Of a stretch of 5,337 bases of DNA, positions 1 to 4,552 are shown piece after piece (positions within the stretch are counted from its first letter, which is position 1; each line of letters begins with the position of its first letter). The stretch covers positions 1 through 5,337 of the forward strand of contig WAQA01000249.1 of NCBI GenBank assembly GCA_015520475.1. Direction: 5' to 3'. The translations under genes were made by a program, and so were the position numbers. Source of the stretch: Candidatus Bathyarchaeota archaeon (lineage in GTDB: Archaea > Thermoproteota > Bathyarchaeia > Bathyarchaeales > WAQA01). The notes beneath the pieces are model-generated. The model saw only the letters and a program-made list of their open reading frames with translations. It did no database searches and was not told the DNA's origin.

Positions 1-130
1 ATCCGCTATAAGAGGTTTTTGTGCTATCATAGACATCTACACATGAGAAGTATGCGGCGCTAGTATTATGATGGTTAAGGTTGAGAAGCTTCTATAAGAT
101 GCGGTAATAATCCCTTTAATAGATCTGGAC

Positions 131-140
131 GTTATAAAAC
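131..140 (+). promoter_or_regulatory. Possible TATA box
   Basis: GTTATAAAAC resembles an archaeal TATA element. A transcript would begin about 25 bases downstream, near 157-162, and would carry the 177-207 hairpin in its leader. No clear BRE is seen upstream, and a long leader of over 200 nt would be unusual. Another weak A/T element, GAATATATC near 338-346, would give a short leader for the gene at 383. Which one is used cannot be decided by eye. Confidence 0.25.
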
Positions 141-176
141 TCGCCGCGGTATGGTCCGAGGGTCTAAGCGGTTCAT

Positions 177-207
177 AGTCTTCTCAGGCAGATATTTTCT
201 GCAGACT
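177..207 (+). repeat. Two-part inverted repeat / hairpin
   Basis: AGTCT (177-181) pairs with AGACT (203-207), and GCAGA (188-192) pairs with TCTGC (198-202) around the 5-nt loop TATTT. The 3' arms are contiguous; the 5' arms are separated by six unpaired bases (TCTCAG). That gives 10 base pairs with a one-sided bulge. It lies upstream of the nuclease-like gene and could be a leader structure. A repeat of this size can also arise by chance. Confidence 0.35.
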
Positions 208-370
208 GGTGATACTGGACAAAGAAAAGAGTGAGGAGGCGGAGAAAACAGTCAGAGTGAACAGCGCTAAGACATCTAGAATGATTAGGGAACTATTCAG
301 GGTCAGGAGAAGAAGGTTTAATCTGAGATCATCGATGAATATATCTCCTAGCGTTTATAGAATCTTGAAA

Positions 371-377
371 GGTGAGG
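371..377 (+). promoter_or_regulatory. Shine-Dalgarno deciding the start of the nuclease-like gene
   Basis: GGTGAGG ends five bases before the ATG at 383. It is the best ribosome-binding match in this frame, and the protein from 383 begins directly with a transmembrane helix. By contrast no clear Shine-Dalgarno precedes the GTG at 209. This supports 383 as the true start. Confidence 0.6.
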
Positions 378-382
378 TGTAC

Positions 383-889
383 ATGTGGTGGCTGATAATT
401 ATCGGAATCTTACTAGGAATCCTACTCTCCTACTTATATTTCAGAGTGAAGGTTGAGTTGATGGCGCATAGACTAGGCGAAGAGATTGGTAAGAGAATCT
501 TTGAAGAGAAGAAATCTGATCTCGAAAGGATGTTTGAAGAGAAATATAAGTTTCTATTGGAGAAGTGGATGATTGATGCTGAGCGGCGGCTGAGAGAAGA
601 TGCATTAGCGAAGAGCAGGGCTGTTCTTAAGGGGAAGATAGCTGAACAATTAGCACCACTCTTCGCGGTTTTCGGATACGCTCCTTCTGACGCAAGATTC
701 ATAGGAGATCCTGTTGACTACATAATATTCGATGGGTATACAAGCGTGAAGGAGAGAATGGAGGATAAACCTATAAGAATAGTTCTGGCAGATATAAAGA
801 CCGGGGATTCCAGCTTAACCTATGAACAGAGAAGGATAAAAGAGGGTATAGAAAGGGGACTCGTTAAATTCGAAGTTATCAGAATGTGA
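383..889 (+). CDS. Membrane-anchored PD-(D/E)XK nuclease-like protein (Holliday-junction-resolvase-related endonuclease family)
   Basis: The 168-aa product has three parts. Residues 2-20 form one transmembrane helix (WWLIIIGILLGILLSYLYF). Residues 21-80 are a highly charged helical or coiled-coil stalk. Residues 80-168 match the pattern of the family annotated as 'endonuclease related to archaeal Holliday junction resolvase'. Candidate PD-(D/E)XK residues are E88 in KIAEQ, D109 and D112 in GDPVDY, D137 and K139 in ADIKTG, and Q149 in YEQRRIKEGI; the IKTG-x(n)-Q pattern is typical. Arg/Lys just after the helix suggests, by the positive-inside rule, a cytoplasmic nuclease domain. True Hjc resolvases are soluble and lack the anchor, so a role in recombination should not be assumed; the family has no firmly established function that I know of. 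The start at 383 is chosen for its GGTGAGG site and because the helix begins there. An in-frame GTG at 209 would add 58 residues. No partner gene is visible on this strand. Confidence 0.8.
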   Translation: MWWLIIIGILLGILLSYLYFRVKVELMAHRLGEEIGKRIFEEKKSDLERMFEEKYKFLLEKWMIDAERRLREDALAKSRAVLKGKIAEQLAPLFAVFGYAPSDARFIGDPVDYIIFDGYTSVKERMEDKPIRIVLADIKTGDSSLTYEQRRIKEGIERGLVKFEVIRM

Positions 890-913
890 GATATCTTGAG
901 AACAGATGCATCT
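889..913. other. Convergent gap with two palindromes
   Basis: The gap between two converging genes contains AGATATCT (889-896, overlapping the last base of the TGA stop) and AGATGCATCT (904-913, ending just before the reverse-strand stop). Both are perfect palindromes. No U-run of five or more lies here on either strand, so a classical archaeal U-tract terminator is not visible. The palindromes may be coincidental. Confidence 0.35.
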
Positions 914-2026
914 TCAAATTCTCATGTTATATCTTCTCAATTCATTAATTATCTTCTTATAGTAATAGAAGTTTTCCTTCGGCATATCCTGTGGAAGACC
1001 GCCGGCGCTTTGAAGGATGAAGCCTCCGCCTGGAGCTGCTATTCTAATACGATCCTTAACATGTTCATATATCTCCCTCTTATTATATCTGCCGATATAC
1101 TTGCTTATTCCTCCCCTAAGAGTTATCCTGTCCCCATACTTCTCTTTGATCTCAGCTAAGTTTATACCATCATCTGGATCTAATGGGTCGATAGCGTCAA
1201 TTCCAGTATCAACAAGATCTTTAAAGATTAAGTTTATATTTCCATGGCAGTGATAGAAGACGAACACTCCCCGCTTATGGTATTCATATACAAGCCTCTT
1301 CTCCCATGGATTAAATATCTCCTTATATGCTCTAGGTGAGAAGAAGAGGGACCTAGTTGTTCCCATATCATTTCCAAGTCTAATTGCGTCTATTTCAGCT
1401 TCGTCGATAAAGGCTTTGCTGAGCTCTATCTGATTTTTCATAGCAAATTCGACCAGTCTCTTAGCGAAGTAGGGATCTTTAACTATATCCGTTAGAAATG
1501 TAGTTAATCCTCTAAGCCAATGCCAAACCATGACGAAGGGCCCATTATGGAACGCTTCAACAAAGTATCCCTGCCTCTTATATTTGGATACGCTTCTTGC
1601 TATAGCCGTTATCTTATCCTCATACTTACCAAGGGTTGGAACCTCGATTCTATCAAGATCCTCAGGCCACCTAATTGGAGAATGAATAATTATATGAAAG
1701 TATGGTGTTCTACGAGTGTAAGTTATTGATCCCCAAGCCTGCCTGGTGATTACGTATCCCCTTTTACTGGGATCCTTCACTATTTCTTCGCTTAATAGGG
1801 TCGGAGCGTTTATCGACACTGATATTATATCGTTTCCCCACCATCTAGCCTGCTTCAGAAGCCATCTCTCCTCATTTGAGACTCGCCATCCGCGAAAGAA
1901 TAGATCAACGGCTTCAGGTTGACTGAAATGATCAACAAATGGAACCTTATCCGGTTCCTCGTGATATAAGGCTGCAGTGACTCTATCAACCGGCCGCATC
2001 AAACCATCTTCCACAATCAACATCAT
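914..2026 (-). CDS. Uroporphyrinogen-decarboxylase-superfamily protein, probably not HemE
   Basis: The protein is 370 aa, a normal length for the URO-D/methylcobamide:CoM methyltransferase superfamily, and covers the whole TIM-barrel fold. Landmarks in order are RPVDRVTAALYHEEPDKVPF (11-30, superfamily N-terminal signature), NDMGTTRSLFFSPRAYKEI (219-237), FYHCHGNI (257-264), GIDAIDPLDP (275-284), GDRITLRGGIS (298-308) and PGGGFILQSAGG-x-PxDMPKENF (332-353). Methyltransferases such as MtaA bind zinc through an HxCG motif plus a later Cys. Here the motif reads H259-C-H261-G and the later Cys position carries Ala/Gly, so the metal site is altered or absent. The heme-pathway active-site signature is not evident either, so a heme role is unlikely. 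Such proteins may act in methyl transfer, demethylation or unknown decarboxylation; the substrate cannot be read from sequence. The start is uncertain: ATG at 2026, ATG at 2023, or ATG at 1999 directly before RPVDRV, with a weak GGAAG/GATGG upstream. It stands alone, 299 bp from the next gene on its strand. Confidence 0.85.
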   Translation of the reverse strand: MMLIVEDGLMRPVDRVTAALYHEEPDKVPFVDHFSQPEAVDLFFRGWRVSNEERWLLKQARWWGNDIISVSINAPTLLSEEIVKDPSKRGYVITRQAWGSITYTRRTPYFHIIIHSPIRWPEDLDRIEVPTLGKYEDKITAIARSVSKYKRQGYFVEAFHNGPFVMVWHWLRGLTTFLTDIVKDPYFAKRLVEFAMKNQIELSKAFIDEAEIDAIRLGNDMGTTRSLFFSPRAYKEIFNPWEKRLVYEYHKRGVFVFYHCHGNINLIFKDLVDTGIDAIDPLDPDDGINLAEIKEKYGDRITLRGGISKYIGRYNKREIYEHVKDRIRIAAPGGGFILQSAGGLPQDMPKENFYYYKKIINELRRYNMRI

Positions 2027-2325
2027 AGATTCTACGTAAAGTAATACTCATACTCTATGTAAAATCTTTCTTATTTTCATCGAGTCAGAGAGTTCCTTCT
2101 CGATTCTTCGTAATGAGAGAAGATTATTGGGAAGGCTTGCCTCTAAATCCTCATGAAAAGTATATTCTTAGGTGGGATAAGCGAGTGAAAGTATGTCCTC
2201 TAGGCCCTATGACTTTGATCAATAATTTTTTAGGTCTCTGTTTAGAATCCTCTGTCCGAGGATGAACCGTGAAACATGCAGAGAGCAGGATTCTCTTGGT
2301 TCCCGATGAAGAGTGACTGAGAGAA
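2027..2325. other. Intergenic region, about 300 bp, rich in inverted repeats
   Basis: No convincing protein gene is present. A 62-codon reverse frame that opens with TTG at 2339 has no ribosome-binding site or family resemblance. The left end should hold the promoter of the URO-D-like gene; the best reverse-strand candidate is TTTTACATA (2056-2064) preceded by a purine-rich GAAAG. Further right are a near-palindrome AGGCTTGCCT (2133-2142), the palindrome TTGATCAA (2215-2222), a run of six T on the plus strand (2226-2231), and the clustered repeats at 2244-2302. A structured RNA is possible on either strand. Confidence 0.55.
2244..2302. repeat. Cluster of adjacent and nested inverted repeats
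   Basis: On the plus strand ATCCTC (2247-2252) pairs with GAGGAT (2258-2263) around TGTCC. The next bases, GAACC (2264-2268), pair with GGTTC (2298-2302). Inside that, AGAGA (2280-2284) pairs with TCTCT (2292-2296) around GCAGGAT. A competing pairing joins AGAATCC (2244-2250) with GGATTCT (2288-2294). The stems abut, so the folded forms could stack, and the two alternatives are mutually exclusive. This could be a small structured RNA, an RNA switch, or a DNA operator. No C/D-box or H/ACA-box set fits cleanly. The strand is unknown. Confidence 0.4.
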
Positions 2326-2541
2326 TTATAGGTATCCAAGTCTCTTAAGTCTCTTCTTGATTTCCTCCTCTTCTTCTGGGGTGTAGACCTCCTCAGGCTC
2401 CTCCTCTTTAACTATCTCACTCAAAACGAACTCTACATACTCCTGTACATCCTTGAATTCGCCGAGGCTTTCCTCAACTCTCTTCTTTATCTCATCATAT
2501 AATCTCTTCGGTATCTGTATGGTTACGTACTCCTCTGACAA
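2326..2541 (-). CDS. Small ribbon-helix-helix protein with acidic linker and LGYL tail
   Basis: The 71-aa protein starts with a beta-strand YVTIQIP (5-11) followed by two helices (about 12-26 and 32-46) separated by LGEFKD. This is the layout of CopG/Arc/MetJ-type ribbon-helix-helix DNA-binding domains, which dimerise through the strand. Residues 46-60 are almost all Glu/Pro (an acidic linker). The last 12 residues, EIKKRLKRLGYL, form a basic helix ending in LGYL. RHH proteins are often autoregulators or antitoxins; no toxin gene is adjacent. It sits 61 bp downstream of the CysN-like gene and could regulate the sulfate-activation operon or bind one of its enzymes. The TTG start is supported by a strong AAGGAGG seven bases upstream. 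Alternatively it may not bind DNA, since the linker is strongly acidic. Confident as a gene and fold, not as to target. Confidence 0.75.
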   Translation of the reverse strand: MSEEYVTIQIPKRLYDEIKKRVEESLGEFKDVQEYVEFVLSEIVKEEEPEEVYTPEEEEEIKKRLKRLGYL

Positions 2542-2548
2542 TATTTAT

Positions 2549-2555
2549 CCTCCTT
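2549..2555 (-). promoter_or_regulatory. Strong Shine-Dalgarno supporting a TTG start
   Basis: The reverse strand reads AAGGAGG, ending seven bases before the TTG at 2541. The match to the anti-Shine-Dalgarno sequence is full, which makes the unusual TTG start of the RHH gene credible. An ATG at 2560 is in another frame. Confidence 0.75.
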
Positions 2556-2570
2556 AACATGACTGTTAAA

Positions 2571-2581
2571 GAGTTATAGAT
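2571..2581 (-). promoter_or_regulatory. Possible internal TATA box for the RHH gene
   Basis: The reverse strand reads AATCTATAACTC around this site. Transcription starting about 25 bases downstream would begin near 2550-2553 and give a very short leader overlapping the AAGGAGG. The RHH gene might therefore be transcribed separately as well as from the operon. The match to the TATA consensus is partial. Confidence 0.25.
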
Positions 2582-2602
2582 TATGCTTGTCATTTAATAC
2601 TT

Positions 2603-3838
2603 TTACTGTTTCTCAATGATTATTCCCGCTGCTACCGTTCCCTTTCTATCAATCACTACGAACCTTCCAAGCTGGGGGATTTCAGAGTACAGCTCCAGAC
2701 AGACAGGTTCAAGCGGCTTGAGCATTACCCTTCCCACCTCACCATTCACTAGCCTTTCCCTATCATCTAGGAGAGTTAGGTTTATTGGGTCAATCTTCTC
2801 CTTAATCTTCTCAACTTTACATTTTACTTCGGCTGTTCCAGACCTAATCGTTAATATATCTTCCTCCTCGATGGTGATGTCTGAGAAGATTACGAGCTCT
2901 GCTGTGAATCTTTCTGTGACATTTGCAGGTTCCTCCCTATAGCTTATGACCTCTCCCCTCCTGATGTTCTCTACCCCTCTTATTATGAGTCCTACGGAAT
3001 CTCCTGGGAGGGCCTCTTCAACGCTTTCTCCGAAGGTTTCTATCCGCTCTATGATTCCATCCTCACCTGATAATGCACAGTGAATTGTTCTCCCTCTCCT
3101 TAACTTTCCCGTCTCAACTTTACACACCACTATTCTGTCCCCGTCAAGATCATATATGTCTTGGACAGTCGCTCTGAGAGGCTTTTCAACTGGAGGAGCC
3201 GCAGGCTTCACAGAATCATCTAACGCTTGGATCAACGTTGATCCATTATACCACCTCATCTTCTCAGTCTTTTTGATCACGTTTTCTCCTGAAAGCGCTG
3301 AGACGGGTATAAGGGGGGCTCCTGCATAACCCAATGTTGAAAGAATCCTTCCGAGTTCTTCACATATTCTCATGTAAGCGTCTTCGCTATAGTTTACGCT
3401 GTCCATCTTATTCACGGCTACTATGAGCTGCTCTATTCCAAGCATCTTAGCAAGAAATAGATGTTCCCTAGTTTGATCCTCTACTCCCTCCTTTGCTGAA
3501 ACTACAAGGACGGCTGCCTCAGCCTGAGAGGCCCCCGTCAGCATCTTCTTTATAAACTCTTTATGTCCCGGGCAATCTATTATGGTATACTGATATCTGT
3601 CTGAATTGAAGGGTGTCTGTATTATGTCGATTGTGAGTCCTCCCTCTCTCTCCTCCTCTAGGCTGTCAAGTATATATGCGAATTCAAATCTTCTCCCAGA
3701 TCCTTCCAGTTCCTTCCTTATCTCTTGAAGCTTCTCTTCTGGTATAGCGTTTGAATCATAAAGCAATCTTCCTATCAATGTAGATTTCCCGTGATCCTTA
3801 TGTCCGATTATCACTATGTTCACGTTTGGAAGGGTCAT
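2603..3838 (-). CDS. cysN: Sulfate adenylyltransferase GTPase subunit, CysN-type (EF-1alpha-like)
   Basis: The 411-aa protein has the three-domain layout of EF-1alpha/CysN GTPases: G domain about 1-207, beta-barrels about 215-303 and 308-411. GTPase motifs are complete: G1 GHKDHGKST (12-20), G2 Thr69 in GGLTID, G3 DCPGH (88-92, with the catalytic-type His), G4 NKMD (143-146) and G5 SAL (180-182). The WYNGSTLIQALDD segment (196-208) and the GTVAAGI end (400-406) are EF-1alpha-like. An automatic pipeline could call it an elongation factor. The CysD-like gene in the same operon argues for CysN, which couples GTP hydrolysis to APS formation from ATP and sulfate in the cytoplasm. Odd points are G3 Cys89 (EF-Tu style; EF-1alpha usually has DAPGH and bacterial CysN DTPGH) and Gly at the Arg position of the RG(I/V)TI switch. 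There is no fused APS kinase domain. The ATG overlaps the upstream stop (ATGA) and has a strong AAGGAGGGG site. Confidence 0.82.
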   Translation of the reverse strand: MTLPNVNIVIIGHKDHGKSTLIGRLLYDSNAIPEEKLQEIRKELEGSGRRFEFAYILDSLEEEREGGLTIDIIQTPFNSDRYQYTIIDCPGHKEFIKKMLTGASQAEAAVLVVSAKEGVEDQTREHLFLAKMLGIEQLIVAVNKMDSVNYSEDAYMRICEELGRILSTLGYAGAPLIPVSALSGENVIKKTEKMRWYNGSTLIQALDDSVKPAAPPVEKPLRATVQDIYDLDGDRIVVCKVETGKLRRGRTIHCALSGEDGIIERIETFGESVEEALPGDSVGLIIRGVENIRRGEVISYREEPANVTERFTAELVIFSDITIEEEDILTIRSGTAEVKCKVEKIKEKIDPINLTLLDDRERLVNGEVGRVMLKPLEPVCLELYSEIPQLGRFVVIDRKGTVAAGIIIEKQ

Positions 3839-4530
3839 CTTGTCCCCTCCTTTATTATCCTGTAGAAGTCTGTTATTCCGGGGGTTCCCAATTTAAGGCT
3901 CCTATTAGCTGAGTAAAAACCGTTCATGGTGTGATCTCCATATCTCCCTACAGCATCCATTCCATGATCCGATACGACGAGGAGAAACTCGTCAGTTGAG
4001 GATTTAACCTCTTCAGCTAGGCTTTCAAGTTCACGGTATACAACCTCCATTTTCTCAGAGATTCCGAAGCTCAAATGCCCTATTGAATCGGCCAGATCAA
4101 AGTATCCGATCAGAATTTCATGTTCACCTATAGAGCTAAGAAACTCCTTCTTGTTTTCCTGATGGATCCTCCATATTGTTTCATCATACTCCTCTACATC
4201 CGCTTGCTCCTCAAAATATGCCTTCAAGAGCCTCCTAACCTTGGCATGCTCTTCATCTTTATACGTTAACGCTGGAACATCTATCGCTTTATAATCCCTA
4301 AAAAACCTTAGGAATGTATCTTCCCTCTTCAGCTTAAAGCTCCATTGAGTCTTTATCGGTATTTTAGATTCCATATTAACGCCTGTCAGAAACGAAGCCC
4401 ATAAAACCACGGTTCTCGGAAGCTTAAACTCTGATATGTCAGTTTGGCCATGCTCTCTCTGCATCAGGCTCTTGCATCTATACCTCTTAACCATCTTTAG
4501 GTCTAATGCGTCTAATGCGAGAATTATCAA
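3835..4530 (-). CDS. Compact alkaline-phosphatase-superfamily hydrolase (phosphodiesterase/nucleotide-pyrophosphatase type)
   Basis: The protein is 231 aa, about half the usual size of this metal-dependent superfamily, yet the expected catalytic set appears present: an N-terminal Asp in MIILALDALD (D7 or D10), a candidate nucleophile Thr40 in LPRTVVLWASFLTG, D148 and H152 in DLADSIGHLSFG, D188-H189 in VVSDHGM, and H200 in YGDHTMNGFYSAN. The C/S-x-P-x-R signature of formylglycine sulfatases is absent, so a phosphatase, phosphodiesterase or phosphomutase-like role is more likely than sulfatase. No signal peptide or membrane segment is seen, so it is probably cytoplasmic. It lies between the two ATP-sulfurylase subunit genes, 22 bp after the CysD-like stop and overlapping the CysN-like start by 4 bp. 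That placement suggests it acts on APS, a sulfonucleotide by-product or pyrophosphate; this is inference. The TTG start is preceded by GGAGAG (4540-4545) nine bases upstream; no ATG or GTG start fits better. A 9-bp tandem duplication encodes its ALDALD segment. Confidence 0.78.
   Translation of the reverse strand: MIILALDALDLKMVKRYRCKSLMQREHGQTDISEFKLPRTVVLWASFLTGVNMESKIPIKTQWSFKLKREDTFLRFFRDYKAIDVPALTYKDEEHAKVRRLLKAYFEEQADVEEYDETIWRIHQENKKEFLSSIGEHEILIGYFDLADSIGHLSFGISEKMEVVYRELESLAEEVKSSTDEFLLVVSDHGMDAVGRYGDHTMNGFYSANRSLKLGTPGITDFYRIIKEGTR
3844..3852 (-). promoter_or_regulatory. Strong Shine-Dalgarno of the CysN-like gene
   Basis: The reverse strand reads AAGGAGGGG, ending five bases before the ATG at 3838. 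It lies inside the last codons of the upstream hydrolase gene. Together with the ATGA stop/start overlap it points to translation of both genes from one mRNA. Confidence 0.75.
4502..4519 (-). repeat. 9-bp tandem duplication inside the hydrolase gene
   Basis: TCTAATGCG occurs twice in a row on the plus strand. On the coding strand it encodes the duplicated ALD in ALDALD near the N-terminus. Normally one Asp after the first strand of this superfamily binds metal; here two are available three residues apart. It may be a slippage product that is tolerated in frame. Confidence 0.6.
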
Positions 4531-4552
4531 TTGAACCGTCTCTCCTTTCCGT

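Larger units (their letters stand above)
1..382. other. Stretch without a convincing gene
   Basis: No reading frame here looks like a recognisable protein. The frame of the downstream nuclease-like gene stays open back to a GTG at 209, but those 58 codons give a polar, Arg/Lys-rich sequence with no family resemblance, and a much better start lies at 383. The stretch contains a 10-bp palindrome AGAAGCTTCT (84-93), a TATA-like GTTATAAAAC (131-140) and a two-part hairpin (177-207). A segment at 143-171 superficially resembles a tRNA 5' end but has no matching 3' half. It probably holds the leader and promoter of the nuclease-like gene and possibly the 3' flank of a gene outside the window. Confidence 0.6.

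Noticed and set aside
143..190. tRNA-like start (GCCGCGG then GGTCCGAGGGTCTAAG) resembling the 5' half of a Ser/Leu tRNA
   Set aside because: No matching CCGCGGC acceptor arm and no GGTTCRA T-arm follow, and the D-stem does not pair properly. A tRNA scan allowing split genes would settle it.
209..382. N-terminal extension of the nuclease-like gene from a GTG at 209
   Set aside because: It has no clear Shine-Dalgarno and no family-like sequence, whereas the ATG at 383 has GGTGAGG and starts exactly at the transmembrane helix.
2240..2302. H/ACA-type guide RNA on the reverse strand with ACAGAG downstream
   Set aside because: The internal loop is one-sided (1 versus 11 nt), which does not form a two-sided guide pocket at a proper distance from ACA.
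2269..2320. C/D-box sRNA candidate (AGGATGA, CCGATGA, CTGA)
   Set aside because: The C box deviates from RTGATGA, no D' box is present, and the space between the second GATGA and CTGA is too short for a guide.
2151..2339. 62-codon reverse-strand frame in the intergenic region
   Set aside because: It opens with TTG, has no ribosome-binding site and no recognisable protein features, and spans the inverted-repeat cluster.
3835..4530. Formylglycine-dependent sulfatase
   Set aside because: There is no C/S-x-P-x-R motif. The candidate nucleophile region is LPRTVVLWASFLTG, as in phosphodiesterase-type members.
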